Of a DNA stretch of 64,000 nucleotides, positions 20,238 to 34,879 are shown piece by piece. A program made the translations under genes and the position numbers. The stretch spans positions 63,064,702 to 63,128,701 of the forward strand of contig NC_065881.2 in NCBI RefSeq assembly GCF_932274485.2, written 5' to 3'. The stretch is from Patella vulgata (lineage: Eukaryota > Mollusca > Gastropoda > Patellidae). The notes under the pieces are model-generated. The model had not been told where the DNA came from and ran no database searches. It worked only from the letters and a program-made list of their open reading frames with translations. The first letter of the stretch is position 1. Each line of letters begins with the position of its first letter.

Positions 20238-20310
20238 ATACAGTGCTGGTGATAGGATAAAATTTCCCTCATAGCACACTGCATGGTATAGGCACACCCT
20301 TCTTCGCTGA
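20238..20310 (+). mobile_element. Fragment of SINE family I
   Basis: AAATTTCCCTCATAGCACAC and the following bases match the middle of the full SINE at 52483-52849. Similarity fades on both sides, so this is an old internal piece. Confidence 0.55.
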
Positions 20311-22106
20311 AGAGTTTACAAATCTTAGGAATTTTAACAGTGTAATTGGAGAGGTAGTGATGTGTAATGGATTAGAAACATTATAGTACATGGACTTTGT
20401 ATAGTATTATTTAAAAAGAACATGAAATACAAAATGCATCCTCTATGAGTACACAACCTATACCGTACAACATTAACTAATCCTTAACCACTGGATTATT
20501 AAAAGTTTCCATACAGTAGGAGATTTAATACAAGGGAATCTTATCCAATAATGTAGCCATGATCATTTACTTTGTACAATAGTAAGTTATGAATCCATGA
20601 TTGCCAAGGGTAGGTAATTTACCAAGATAAGGCCAATATGCACAAACCACAAGATGTTATTTAGCTGATTTGAATGCATTCTACAGTTGCTAAATTTTGT
20701 CTACAGCTTAGATGCTTTGCATCTGACTTTACTACTTTTCTTGCTGTTTTTAAATGGACACAGTAAAATTTTATGCTGTACATATGTATGATTTACATTT
20801 AATCCTGTCCTGGACTAACATAATACTCGTCCCGAAGTAACCTAGTAAGTGTGGATAAGCTGTTATTAAGCCTCACCGAAAATCATTTCATTTAATCCTA
20901 CATGTACTAGGATGAAATGTTAACTTATTTATAAATTATGGAGTTTCTCTCAACTCCAACCCCTCACCAAAATGGACCCCAAATTAGTCTTGAATGAATC
21001 CAGTACAATATTGTATTCTGTTTGATTTATGAGTTGAATCATGAATGTGGGTAGCCTTTTTTATTAAATCAGATTAAATCAGATTAGCTACTGTATTAAG
21101 ACTGATAATCTCCTGTATATTGTTTTAACAAAACTTACACCTGTATATTACATACATTGTTTTCTACTGGCTTGATAAAGGAATTAAACATACATGTATT
21201 GGCAAGGTTTGTGGTCATGTAATAGTTCACATATAAGTCCTTTCTTAGAACTTTAGCTTCTATGAGCTATTACTTAATAATACATGTATATTGTACATTA
21301 GAAATGTTGATATTTACCACAGATTATAAGTTTCATGTTATGGCCATGTACATGTACAAGTTTAAATTCCGGTTCTGAAAGATTTTCAATCCTCAGTCCT
21401 TGTCAATGGCAAAATGGGGAATTGTCTCTCATACTCACCCACCTGATCACTTTTAGCATTTGGATTGTATATGACTGTGAAATGAAAATAACTCTGTATT
21501 AGTCTCAAATAACAAGTATTATGTGGACAAGATGTGAAGCTTTTCTTTCATCTTTTATGTTTAGTCTGTCCTAAACTGGGGCCTTAAAGTAAGCATTTAG
21601 TATTTATCCCAGATTGATTTTGGCAAAGAGTTACGGATTAAAATAAACACAACAGTTCTATGGAAAACAATTACTGTATTTTAATCAGATATATACATGT
21701 AACAGTATAAGTTATGGATTTATATGGGTGATTAAACCTGGTTGATTTGGTAAACTGCTAAAAAGTAAAAATATCCACTTTAAAATAAATCAAATCTTTT
21801 TTTTCATTTACTTAGATTGAAATACACTATCTGGAGCATATTTATATTTAATAAAATAATAATAAAAGCAGTTCTGATTACATAGATTTTATTGTTAATA
21901 TTTACGAGAATTGGTCACCTTTCTCATACCTGTTATTCAAATTATTACATGGCTGGAGGCATAGTTATGAGGTGAGGCAAGAAGGAAATAAGGTCATTTG
22001 AGGGACAAATTATTTTTCTTTGGTAGTCATTTAAAAGAATACAATATTAATTTATGATTAGAAGATTAATTTAACACTGCTGGATGGATATGCTCATTCG
22101 TGAAAT

Positions 22107-22406
22107 AATTTTTGATGGTGGTAATTTTCTCATAATTGTGGTCGGATATTATCCACTCCCACATTATTCCAGTACACCAGTGTCATTTTAAACTATTTGT
22201 GTTTTACGCAGTGTGATGTCATCATAATAAATATGATGAAAGTAGCCTATATATCACCCTATAAAGCTGTTTACAACAAACATGTCATCAGTGTTAACCC
22301 TTTCAGCTCAGAGCTACCTCAACATATGTAGACTGATAATAACATATCATCAGTGTTAACCCTTTAGACGGATACAATGTAATTTTGGTAATGTTTTAGC
22401 TGTATT
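22107..22406 (+). repeat. 300-bp dispersed repeat, copy 1
   Basis: This is a direct repeat of 34396-34695 with roughly 90% identity by eye over its full length. It contains TGATGTCATCA (22214-22224) and a repeated GTGTTAACCCTTT word. Similarity resumes about 30 bp later and ends near 22455. Copy 2 has an extra segment of about 120 bp there. Confidence 0.85.
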
Positions 22407-24103
22407 ACATGGCTATTCTGATCGTTGACATTCTTGGAGAGGACAGAACAATTAGGGTTTCTGTTTTTTTGTTTATAAACATTTTTCAGCAGCTGAATAA
22501 TTGACCTAATTGTCTAAGATTTATTCCAAACAATAGACCCACATGTACCTTGTGTTTGTTTTTTTTATTAATAAATATGTGATATCAATAATTGATACTG
22601 TTCAATAAAAATATATACAGTGTTTCAAAGGGGATCTGTGTGAGAATTCTCAAAAACCTATGAGGGTTTTGAAGGTTTGAAAAACTGAAAAAAAACTCAG
22701 GACCTTATCGTTCAGCCTCTTTCCTATGATTAAGCCCATATATTGATGTGTGAATGATGTCAGTATGATCTTAAAGTTTTGGCGACATCAATACAACCAA
22801 ACATACATTCAATTGTGACACATTTTACTTTGTTTTCCTTCATACATACATACATACATGTACGGGTATATAAATAGAGTAATGCATGGTAACTGTTGAC
22901 TCATTAGAAGAGTGGGTAGTCTAAGTAATAATGAAGTAATACATCATTAGATCTTTATGTGTTGTCTGCTTAAAGTCTGTTCTATTTTCAATTATCATAA
23001 AGCATTATTTTCTACTTAACTGTAGAACCAGTAGCAGGAACCAATGGCATTATGGATAGGTTTTTTGCCGAAACGATTACTATTACATTTATTATTATTA
23101 TTATTTACAATGAAAACAAGAAGTGGGAACCATACTAACAGACATAGAAATATCTGATCGCATGGACAGCTATGAAACTAGGTACATTAATAGTATGAAA
23201 GAAAGTAATATTTCAGCTGATATTTAGTATACTGTACTACTAAAGTGTCCACAAAAGTAATTATTTTTTTTAGTAAGAGAGACCTTATTATACTCCCTAG
23301 ATTAATGGCTACTAAATGAATTTTAGGTAACCGCTGAAGGCTGACCTTGTCTCTAGTTTCGAGAATATTTTTTGGCGGGGGAATTTCTCATTTCATTATT
23401 ATTTTAAGTTGTCATGTCATCAATGTGATTTATAAATATCTAGATAAAGATATTGTCAATCTCTAGCTATAGGCTAAGTACTTATATTAGTAACTATATG
23501 AATGAAAATGTCACATGAATGTTGGGATGAGCTACCTACTATGAAGATCAGTAAGATCACATATAATACCATATTTAGTGTAATTAGCGACTGACTCAAA
23601 CAGGTTAGGGAGAATAACTGTCATTCTTATAAATATCCTGTATTAGTCCTGTTGCTAAGGGCTTTTTTCATGGAAAGAATGAATAAACATTATATGAAAT
23701 GGTTCTGTGTACCTTACACTGCTGAATTCACTTGATAATATGAATAATATTTTGAAAATTATGTGCTTGGTTGTGAATCGATGCACTAGAAATTGTAATT
23801 ATGGTATATTTAGTTGTGTTATTGAGTACATTGTAAATCCTGTACATATATGTACATATGTATTTATTGATCGTATATCATTACTTACCTCCTATATATA
23901 TAATCTACTGTACAAAACAATCAATAAACATGCCTGGTATCAAACCATTAAAACACATTCTTATATTACAACCGGACAAAGTTGGAGAGGGGAAAAGAGA
24001 ATTAGAATTTAACAATCTTTCAATACATTTAGTTTTTTGGGGGACTAACATATCTTTCTTTAAATAGCAACTAGTCAGTTCTTTTTGACTACAATCGGTT
24101 TTT

Positions 24104-24451
24104 ATACGCCCACATTGAAATGTGGTCGTATATTGTCATCACCCCCATCTGTCAAATTTATACACAGTGTTTAAGGGCTTGAGACAAAGAAGCCTATAGA
24201 GTTGTAACTATTTCTGATAATTACTACCAGAGTTACCTCCCTTGATCTTTTGAAAAATCGTGCAGATGCTCTAGAGACTACAGGTATCATCTGATTGACT
24301 TGAAATATATACACACAGTGCTTAAGGTCTTCACAATAACTCCATGGGTTGCTACTCTTAATCAATTATTAGTCTCTTGTAAATGCTTTGATTTTGCGAC
24401 AAAATAATCTTGAATGATTTAGCTGGTGTGGGTGCATGTTTCGTTGCCTGG
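24104..24451 (+). mobile_element. pearl/HINE-like element, short, core type 4
   Basis: The left end is T-run then ATACGCCCACATT, with a short hairpin (CCACATTGAAATGTGG). The right end is TGTGGGTGCAT (24427-24437) followed by GTTGCCTGGCAA. The core has two partial units built around CACAGTG(T/C)TTAAGG. The same core occurs at 63045-63350. There is no coding capacity. Confidence 0.65.
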
Positions 24452-25299
24452 CAAACTATCTTATTTAGTGCCATCTCAACATTTAAAATGACAATCTGTA
24501 AACGATTTTAGCTGTTTATATTAGTAAGTTGTACAAATTTAGCCATTTACATAAAATATCATGATTCTTCTGGTCTAAAACATGATGCCGCTTCTCAATA
24601 TTTTAACACAAAGTTTTGAAAATTATTTTCCTTTGGCCTAGAATCATTTTAAGGCCTTAGGGAAACGGGGGGACTTATTGCTTCTGCGTAAACCTCTTTT
24701 GGGTCCCAATAAAAGAAAATTGTCTGTTGGTTTTATAACCACTACATTGTTGTACATGTACTTTAATTTTTAAAATTTAGACCTCTTTCTGCACTGTCCA
24801 TGTCCTTGGTGATAAAGCAATGGTAAAGATAATAATATTATGGAAGCCTGTTCAGTTAGATTGTCCTTAAAGTACATCAATTTTGGATTCGAATTGAATA
24901 ACACTGTAATACTTAGATTGTTTTAAAGGAAAAACATTATTTGATTTATTTATCCTTTTGTATCATTTATCTGTTTCTTTTTTTAGGGCAAATTTATATT
25001 TTTAAGTCTGCAGCTCTATTCATCTTATTGGATTTGGTTCAAATGTGAGAGTTATTTCTATAATCTCTTCAGTCAAAATGTCATACATGATATATATTGC
25101 AAATAGTTTTAATTGTTCAGGAAGTCTTGTCTTGTAACTAATTACTTTTCACTTCTGTCCCTCTACTTATTCCTATTTGTACATTTGACATTTATGCATC
25201 AATGCTGTTGATTAATATCTGCTTCATTAAGAACATAACAGAGCTTTATTGATAAAAGGATGTTTTGCTTTAATAATTTTCTATATTAGTTTGGAATGC

Positions 25300-25480
25300 A
25301 TTGGCGAGCACGTAAATGATCCCTGCCTTGGCAGTTGAAATTCAATATAAGAATAGGGCGTAGTGTTGCTGCCCGGGCAAGATTTCCCTCATAGCACACT
25401 GTATGGCGAATGCTCGTCTTTGTTAGCCCAGCCGGAGCAGAACAGTAGGACGTTAAACCCCATTTCATTACATTTCATTT
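25300..25480 (+). mobile_element. SINE family I, 5'-truncated copy
   Basis: This matches the second half of the SINE at 52483-52849, including CACGTAAATGATCCCTGCC, GGGCAAGATTTCCCTCATAG and AGGACGTTAAACCCCATTTC. It ends in ATTTC-type repeats. The tRNA-related head is absent and no target-site duplication was recognised. Confidence 0.75.
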
Positions 25481-26454
25481 CTTTTTATCCTCTTCCCATA
25501 GACTCTCCTAACACTTCATAAGGAAAAGTTTATGTATAAATGATCTAAACTAATACCATTTGATTTCTTTAAGTTCAGTGAGTTGAATATATAAATTCTG
25601 ATTGAAATTAATTGTAAAATTTTACTGTACATGTATTTTTGTTACTGAAAATCCTTTCTCTTTTGTGTTTTCCATGTTTCAATGTAATTCACTAATTGTA
25701 TGACTAATATATTTACAGAGTGGACAATACAGTGTATGTATGTCAGAAAAAATTAGTTCTGTGATTGCTACAGTTATTCCATGTTTTATTATATGAAATA
25801 TGGTAAAATTATTGTTTAAGATTGTTACTATGCCTGAAGATGTTGTCAACTTCTCTTCCTACTACTTCCAATATTACAATGTATTTTTAATGTGTATGGT
25901 ATGCCCGAGAGAAATGGTGGAATTTTCAGCATCACATTTTTACTCTAGACTGTTTCTATTATAGGAGATACTTGACAGATATGGAATCTGTTTTATAAGT
26001 GTAAATGAAATGATGCATTTGATGCATCCTATTTTCAAACTGAATATCTAATAATAGAAGGGGTTATATGAAGAAAGTAAATTATTTAAAGGCCCTACAA
26101 GACAGTAAAAGATAATGTACTGACATGTAAGGACTGTTATTGTGTAATTAATTAAGCATGCCCAAGTAAAAAATGACCTTCTTGAAGAATATCCTGGCTT
26201 GTACAAAATAGATAGAAAAGTTATTATTACTTTATTTGTCTAAGGAACATAAAGATGGCTGTGTAAAATCCATAGACAAGGTGTAAATTTGAAATGGTCA
26301 TAACTTAATTTAGAATTGATTGATGTGAATAGTTTTTGAACCAAAATGTACTTTTCATTGTGTATGGTCGGTCTTAAACTCTATATTAAAAGTCTCTTAC
26401 AAACTAAAGTATTTTGATAGGCGAATCAGTTGAAAAATAGTTCAATTCCTTTCA

Positions 26455-26690
26455 GTATTTACAAAGATTCTCTGCAGATGATACATTTGTATAAACAGGA
26501 CATGGTCACAACAGCCCTGCACCACCTATAATTTTGCTGAAATCGCTTGAATGGCCTCTTTATGATCGGATTGATTCCAAGGTGATAGATCATATGCCGT
26601 TGATATTTTGTTTTCTTAATTAAAGATTAAATAATCAATTTGAGTACATTTCAGGGTGGATTATTAAAAATTAAATATTGTTGGAAAATT
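26455..26690 (+). repeat. Dispersed repeat R, copy 1
   Basis: Shared landmarks with copies near 35990, 46195, 48405 and 59160 are TATAAACAGGACATGGTC, a GATGGCC(T/C)C-like word, GTTGATATTTTG and AATAATCAATTTGAGTACAT. No terminal repeats or frame were seen, so the family is unnamed. Confidence 0.6.
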
Positions 26691-27786
26691 GCATATGGCG
26701 GTTATGACAAAATTTGTGAGCCCTCTTGAAATCAGAACTTTGTGATCTAATATTTTGTGGGTAATTGGGTTGTTCTGTCATTGATAAAGTGTCTTGCTGA
26801 ACTTGTAATTCTCCACTGACAAAAAGTGGCATTGTATGTACATGTACGGGTATAGTCAACAGTCCTCAGAACTGTTTTCTGATATCACAATACAACAGAC
26901 TGCACTCTTGCAGCTTAGTGCAATAATGTTTAACTTCCTACTGTGTAAGTTTTTATTGTATTATCTAGGGTGATTAGATTCAGTCAAGTTATATATTACT
27001 ACTATTGAATAAAAGTCAAATTATTTAGGTGATATAAGTGTAGCTCACTTTTTTCATTCACATTTTAAAACCCCAAAAATTTCTGGTGGTTTATTTATCT
27101 TATTTAAATGTAGGGAAATGATTTGAATGGAGTATTGAAAAGATGGTTTTATTTATGAAGTTTGTGTATGTGTAGCTTCAATAACTCTGCTAGAGAATAT
27201 ATTATATATGTTCACACACCATGGTAATGTGATAGGCTTTAATAGCATTCAGCTGCTCAATGTGTTAGGATCATTACAGCTATATATAGAATGTTAAGAA
27301 TATAAATTGAGGTTAGATCTATTCTTGTCATTATATGCATGATAAATATTTGAACCAACATATTGTACTATGTACAATGTAGAAGTGGCGATCACAGACA
27401 TATTACTTCTTACTTGACTTTATTAAGAAATGTGTAGTACGCTATATTATATTTAATGCTTAAGAAATTTAAGAGCTGTTTTCATTGTTAAGTGTACAAT
27501 AACCCCCTTTACACTACGAACATGGAATGGTACTCAATCTAAACCTAGCACCGTTCAGCTAAATTCTGTGATGTACAAATGAATTGTAGCAAACTCAATA
27601 TTCATACCAGAACTGGCCAACCGAAGTGAGGTGGTCTTGATCTAGGATCAAGTATGGTTGGGTCAAAATTTTGGTTCTGTAGTAATGTGTACCCAGCTTA
27701 ATTTAACTTTTCTGCACAGATAATGTAAATAACTCCAACGTCCTGAATTTTATAAGGGCTACATCGATGCCTGGTACAGCCATCCT

Positions 27787-28854
27787 TTTTATATGTCCAT
27801 AATTTGTTTGTGGACACTCTACAGGTCACAATTTTTGTTTGACTTTAACGAAACTTAAAATGTAGGTCTACCTCCCAAAGAACTTTAGTTCCTTTCAATA
27901 TTGGTATATATCAGACCATAACTTCATGGATTATGGCCCCTGATTGTACGAAAAATCATGTTTTTAGCTTGTGAACACTCTAGAGGTCACAATTTTCATC
28001 TAATTTTGATGAAACTTAAAATGTGTGTTTATAACCCAAAGATCTTTGTTCCTTTTGATATTTGCGCATATCGGATCGTAACATCCTGAATTATTGCCCC
28101 TGGTTGTACGAAAAATCGCATTTTTAGCTTGTGGTCCCTCTAGAAGTCACAATTACTGTCTGATTTAAAAAAAACTGTAATGACGCTTCAGTTCAAATCT
28201 CATAAAAATCGGACCAAAACTGCTGGACAAAATGGCAGCCCCTCGTACACAAATAGTGTAAAAATATGGTTTATCAAGGTTGTGGACCCTTTTGAGGTCA
28301 TAATTTTGATCCAGTTTTGATGAAACTTGAAATACATGTTTATAACCCAAAGATCTCGGTGCCTTTCAAAATTCACACATATCGGATCGTAACTTCCTGA
28401 ATTACAACTGTATGGCCCTTGATTGTACGGAAAATCACGTTTTTAGCTTGTTTGAATATATCACCGTTACAAACTAATGATGGCTGATTTCGAATTTCGT
28501 GAAAATCGGATCAATATTATTATTATTATTGAAAAATTTATAAAGCGCATAGCTTCCACCGTTAGGTGCCCATATGCGCTGTACACAATTAAAAGATACA
28601 TAATTAAGAACTACTGCCGGACAAAATGGCCACCCCTTGTTAGCAAATACTGTAAATATATGGTATATCTATGTTGTGGACCCTCTAGAAGTCACAATTT
28701 TGATCCGATTTTGATGAAACTTGAAGATCTTGGTTCCTGTCGATATTCGCACATATCGGATCGTAACTTTCTGAATTATGACCCTTGATTGTACGAAATA
28801 TCCCTTTTTTTTTCAGCTTATTCTCTATCCATCTCTTTCAAAATGTGAGCATAT
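27787..28854 (+). mobile_element. pearl/HINE-like element, core type 2
   Basis: The element starts TTTTTATATG with most of the header deleted, and ends AAAATGTGAGCATAT (28840-28854). The core alternates two half-units of about 160 bp. One carries GATTTTGATGAAACTTGAAA and TTGTACGAAAAATC; the other carries ATATATCACCGTTAC and ACAAAATGGC. A short foreign ATTATT-rich insertion sits near 28505-28610. No protein is encoded. Confidence 0.75.
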
Positions 28855-30728
28855 TCTGCCAAAATAAATATGTTTCGGACAACTTACTTTGAAATTTGGG
28901 CAATTGGTGTCTAAAACTGATATGGCAGGATTCCTCACCATTGTATGAATTGACAGCTTCACACTCTTGTCGAGGAATGCAGTATATTTGCCCAGTGGTT
29001 TCATTATAAGTTGACACACCTTCAGTGGCTGAAATCCAGATTTATTTTTATTTCTTGAGAAAGAAGTGTTTGCCTGTACGAAAGGACGTTGTTGGGCAAC
29101 AAGATACAATGTAAGACCAACGGTCATATCTAAGAAATAACACAGGTTAAAACAATATACATGTATGACTACTTACCTGTGTCTGTCCATCACGGATATT
29201 TTATATTATTTATACCACAGTAAACAATGGTTACTGTAAGATTTAGCCATTTGAAAAATGTGCTGGACTGATCCTGAAATATCTCCTAAAATCTTTTCTA
29301 TAATACAATATGTACTAAAGATTGATAAAAAAGACAGACAAATAGCTGTTTCCTTAGAGTTTGAGATGGTCTCACACAGTTTTGTTCTCAAAATGTGTCC
29401 ATGCCTGCAAAATACTCTGTGATCTGCAATTAGGCCCTCTTCAAAGTACCGGAACATGATTTTTTGTCACAAAAATTGTTTGAAATGACCTGTTAAAATA
29501 AGTTATGTTCAAACATTTCTAGATAATACATTTCAACATTTTTGTCTGATGATTTGAAAAATTGTATTTATAGGTTAATATGATGTTGTTTATATTGTAA
29601 TTATGTGAAATATTGCACAATAACATTCTTCTACACAACTGCCAAAGAATCCCACTCTTTGACTGGAAATACATATTGTTAGTTTTTAGGTAGCAGATTC
29701 AGAAATGACATCAAATAATGAAGCTTCATTAGTGCGACATTATAGTGTCATTATAATTGTAAAGGTGTGTAACTTTTAAGTAGTTCCATATCAAACATTA
29801 CATGTTATATTTTGTAGAAAATTTAAGGGTTTTCTTGTGATATAAAAAAAAAATTGGTGGTAAATTTATTTCACCAAAAATGTCAATCTGGTAATTGATT
29901 ATGACAGCAGTTGGTGGCGATGTTAGAATCTTCACCTTTTATAGCTCAAAGTCCTGAGTACATGTAGGTACATGTACGTAACTACGATACAAATATAAGA
30001 ATTTATTAAACATACAATTGTCAATATTCATGATATTAAGGCCATCTTAACTCTTAATTAGTGCTCACACAAATATTCACATTCAATTATTTTCTCTATC
30101 TACGTAAGATCTAACATATTTCCAAATGGGGTGTCATTGACATCACCTCTATAATCCAGGCCTCTGCCAGCTAGTATCTGGAAATATGCTTATTATCAAA
30201 CTTGTGTTCTGACTAAAAGAACAAGATTATTGTCACTCAAAAATTTGGTTATAGTCATTAGGATGGTTGATCATTTATGTACAGACTTTAATGTAAAGCT
30301 TCTCAAAATGAAAACATGGACAACAGTCAATGCACTGAATGAGATAGACGTTTTAATTATTGAGGTAGAACTAGAAGTTTTAGGTCAGATTGTTAAATAG
30401 GTGTCTTGTGGTATCTAGTTATTTGATACAAACAATTTGATACATACAATGAAAAAAAAGTTGTAGTAATATTAAATTTAGTAAATATCAATGAGACAGT
30501 CACATGTTTAAATGGTCCTCTATACTTTATATAAATATATATATATATATATAGGTCAGCTATCTGTCGCTTAACTAAACATACATTGCAATCCTATCCT
30601 TACTCACAAGCTATTTATAGAATGAAAAATGCTGAATATAAACTTCAATGTTTGTTGCTAGGTTTATTTAGTGTTGAAAATAAGCAGACAGTTCAGTTGG
30701 CCCATTCACTCGTGATCTTATTAAAGCC

Positions 30729-30758
30729 GTGTGTGTGTATGTGTGTGTGTGTGTGTGA
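30729..30758. repeat. (GT)n microsatellite
   Basis: GT dinucleotides form about 14 units with one interruption. An (AT)n tract lies close by at 30534-30553. Confidence 0.9.
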
Positions 30759-32906
30759 CCACTGATCAAATTGTGCAACTCTAAAATAAAATTCTCTTTC
30801 ATCAGTGGTGCATTTCTTCATCTTTAGTTATGTAACCAGATTACTTGAAATCTCTAGCTCCTTGTGGTTTTATTTTTAGCAGAGAATCTATGTTATATTG
30901 TATAACGTGATGTATGCTGTTGCAGACTATACAGTACTTAAACTACATTCATATGATTATCTCCCACATCAGATAACACAACAACTAGCATGATTATATA
31001 GATGGAACTACCATTATCTACCACATTCTCCTGCAACTAGATTCCATTCATTTGACTTGTAGGCAAAGACTACTGCAACTTTATTCTAGTAATAATTTAT
31101 GCAAGGGGTGGCTGTGCATGAAGCAGTGAATCACTCAAAGCAGAAGTCCCAGATATATTGTAGTAAATGAAACTGGTTAATACCGGGTGAATGACTTTTG
31201 CAAACTGTTATCCTTGTCCTGTGCAACTACATGTATCTGAAGTTCTGTCATAGATTCAAGAAGAAATACAAACACAATTTCCTTGTGGGGTACGTTAATA
31301 GTCCACAAATTACATTCTGTATAATTGCTTAAATAACCATGACTATATACCTTTTCAAAGTTTCTGTGGTAAATCATCTTGATTATCAAGGTTGCTCCTA
31401 CAACTGAAGAATGAAATTCCATTAATTATCATTACTAAATAGCTTTAAACTTTCAGAAATGCTTAAACTCACTGATATATAGGATGTCCTGTGAAATCTG
31501 GAACTGCTCCTTTAAACCTGATTACGCAATTGAATGAGATTTTATAAATTATGTTTTAATATATTTGAAGTAGAAAAGAAACACAAAAGCTCTATGTTAA
31601 TGTTGGGCACATTTTTCACCCCTCTGACAAATTGTAATCTGCGTGGCTGTGTTGCGTAGCAGAGTCCACTCTATCCGCACAGTGCACTTTGCGCAAGCCG
31701 TTTATAATCTGTGCATATCAAACCAATGCGCAAATTGTCAACTTTGCGCTGATTACTCCTTCAAGTTTTTAAAGATGAAAGTAGGGTGTCAGATGTCCCA
31801 TGTAGAATTGGTCCTCTATCAACATTGTACTGACATGATTGTTTAAATAATTTTCAAAATCACTGTATAATTAGAGTGTGTGCTAAGAATAAGATTTAAA
31901 TTTTAGTCCGTAGTATTTCATAATCTTTGCTATTATATACTTCAACTGATCATGGGACTGAATATCCAAAAATATTTGCTGTTATTATTGTTGTTTTAGT
32001 ATAATTAAAATAAATACATTTATAACAAACAGTCGACAGATTTTTAAAAAGTTTATCAAAGTGAAATGTACTGAATTCTGGTTATGTGGACATAAATCCT
32101 CACATACATGTATGTGTGAGCCCAATTTTTTCAAGGGTCGTTGGGCTGTGACACAACAAAAATTTGATCAGTTCCCACTGAAATGTATTATTGTAAGCAA
32201 CTCTTAAAAGATTTTTTATTAAATCAATAGTTGTTTCAGGCAGTGGCCTGTTAGCAAAAAAAAATAGAATCAGGAAATCACTTTAAAGAGTAGGGGTGAG
32301 CAAGTGCCCAAATGTCAAGTGACTGGTGCCCTTCCAAGGCCCAGCCATGTGTTGTAAATGTAAGTAAAGTATCAATTGTGCCATCATACTTTTCTTTCCA
32401 TATAGGCTTGTTCATTCTTGTACCACTAAACTGTTTTAGTAAAACAAATAAACCAACGCAGTGATCCATGGTGAATACCGAGTAGGATTATGCGAATTAA
32501 CAGTTGGTTCTTTAACGTCTGCTTCCACATACGTGATCTCGCAGACAAGACCAATGGGACAGTCGAAGCTTGTTCCTGTATTTTAGAATATGATTTTGCA
32601 GTCTTTCCATTTATGGCCTTAGGCCATGGAGTGGTTTAGTGGAAAGTTCTTCCCTTTATTTAATAAAAAAACATATTGTTGGTAATTGATCAATGGAGGA
32701 TTATCATCGGGGTAATTCATTAAATACCCTGGGCAGAGTTAACTCTGTGCGCGCACGCAGATTAGTAAATGGAAATCTGGCCGAGAGGTGAATTCTGCGC
32801 TTAACATGAACACTGTGTAATTTTACTTAATGCTTTATATTATATTTTTAGAAAAATTGCTATATTCTTTGAAGTTGTCTGATAGTCTTAAAAAGCGAAT
32901 GTTTTT

Positions 32907-34324
32907 ATATGCCCACATTTTCATGTGGACTTATATTGTCGTCGCCCCTGTCCGTCCATCCGTACGTCCACAATTATTTGTGAACACTCTAGAGGGCACA
33001 ATTTTTATCCGATTTCAACGAAACTTTAAATATATGTTTATCATCCTAAGATCTCGGTTCCGTTCGATATTGGCAAGTATCGGACTGTAATTTCATGGAT
33101 TATGGCCCTTGATTGTACGAAAAATCAAGTTTTTAGCTTGTGAACACTTTAGAGGTCACAATTTTTATCTGATTTTGTTGAAACTTGAAATGTAAGTTTA
33201 TAACCAAAAGATCTCAGGTCCTTTCGATATCAGCGCATATCGGACCGTAACTTCCTGCATTTGCGCCCCTGATTGTACGAAAAATTGCGTTTTTAGCTTG
33301 TGGACCCTATAGAGGTCATTATTTTTATCCGATTTAAAAAAACGTATTATTATATCACCGTTACACCCTAAGGACGGCTGAGTTCGAATTTCATGAAATC
33401 GGCCCAAAACTGACAAAGAAAATGGCCGCCCCTCGTTCTCAAATAGCGTTAAAATATGATATATCAAGGTTGTGGACCTTTTTTATCCGATTTTGTTAAA
33501 ACTTGAAATGTAAGGTTATAACCCAAAGATTGTGGTTCCTTTCGATATTCGTGCATATCGGACCGTAACTTCCTGAATTATGGCCCCCGATCGTACGAAA
33601 AATCGCGTTTTTAACTTGTGGACCCTACAGAGGTCATAATTTTTATCTGATTTGGAAAAACGTATTATTATATCACCATTACACCCTAAGGACGGGTGAG
33701 TTCAAATTTCGTGAATATCGAACCAAAACTGACAGACAAAATGGCCACGGCTCGTATCCAAATAGTGTAAAAATATGGTATATCTATGTTGTGGACCCTG
33801 TAGAGGTCACAATTTTAATCCGATTTTGATGAAACTTAAAATCCATGTTTATAACCCAAAGATCTTGGTTCCTTTCAATATTCATGCATTTTGGATTGTA
33901 ACTTCCTGAATTATGGCCCCTGATTGTACGAAAAATGGCATTTTTGGGCTTGGGGTCGCTCTAGAGGTCTCAATTATTATCTGATTTGAAACACTGTTTG
34001 AATATATCACCGTTACACCGTAATGAAGGTTGAGTTCGAATTTCGTGAAAATCGGACCAAAACTGCCAGACAACATGGCCGCCCCTTGTACTCAAATAGT
34101 GTAAACATCTGGTATATTAAGGTTGTGGACCCTCTGGAGGTCACAATTTTGTGCCGATTTTGATGAAACTTGCAATGCATGTTTATAGCCCAAAGATCTT
34201 GGTTCCTTTCAATATTCATGCATATCGGATCGTAACTTCCTGAATTATGGCCCTTGATTGAACGAAAAATCACTTCTTTTTTTGAGCTTGTTCTCTGTCC
34301 ATCTCTTGCAAAATGTTGGCGTAT
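32907..34324 (+). mobile_element. pearl/HINE-like element, core type 2, both ends present
   Basis: The left end ATATGCCCACATTTT (32907-32921) and right end AAAATGTTGGCGTAT (34310-34324) pair at 13 of 15 positions. Next to the left end are the hairpin CCACATTTTCATGTGG and a GTCC-rich microsatellite (32950-32970). The core has at least seven half-units of about 150-165 bp with the type 2 landmarks. After the right end, TTGCATGGCAA follows as a variant of the mini-hairpin seen in other copies. Confidence 0.85.
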
Positions 34325-34395
34325 CTTGCATGGCAACCACTTGTATTTAACCCCATTCAATTTACAATATTGTGGATAACATTGCTTCTCTAAAG

Positions 34396-34695
34396 AATTT
34401 TTGATGGCGGTAGTTTTCTCATAACTGTTTTCAGATAATATCAACTCCCACATTATTCCAGTACACCAGTGTCATTTTAAACTATTTGTATTTTACGCAG
34501 TGTGATGTCATCATAATAAATATGATGAAAGTAGCCTATATATCACCCTATAAAGCTGTTTACAACAAACATGTCATCAGTGTTAACCCTTTCAATTCAG
34601 AGCTACCTCAACATTGGTAGACTGATAATAACATGTCATCAATGTTAACCCTTTAGACAGATAGCATGTAATATCGATAATGGTTTAGCTGAATT
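34396..34695 (+). repeat. 300-bp dispersed repeat, copy 2
   Basis: This copy of 22107-22406 lies only about 70 bp beyond the right end of the preceding tandem-repeat element. It keeps TGATGTCATCA (34503-34513). Extra sequence at 34696-34818 separates it from a last matching segment near 34823-34870. Confidence 0.85.
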
Positions 34696-34879
34696 AAAAA
34701 AAAATGTAGGTAATAGAAATTGCATGGGACTTTAAATTATTCGTGTCAGGGTGTCAGGTTAGCTAAATGTTGCTTTGTTGAATATAGTCCGAAGTGTGTG
34801 ACTACATCTTGAGACTCTTTGATGGCTATTCAGATGGTTAACATTCTTGCAGAGGACATAAAGATTGAGCTCACTTTGT

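Noticed and set aside
34013-34453. A 146-codon minus-strand frame over a core type 2 element
   Set aside because: It spans tandem repeat units and the element's right end, and similar frames appear in other copies with no conserved protein.
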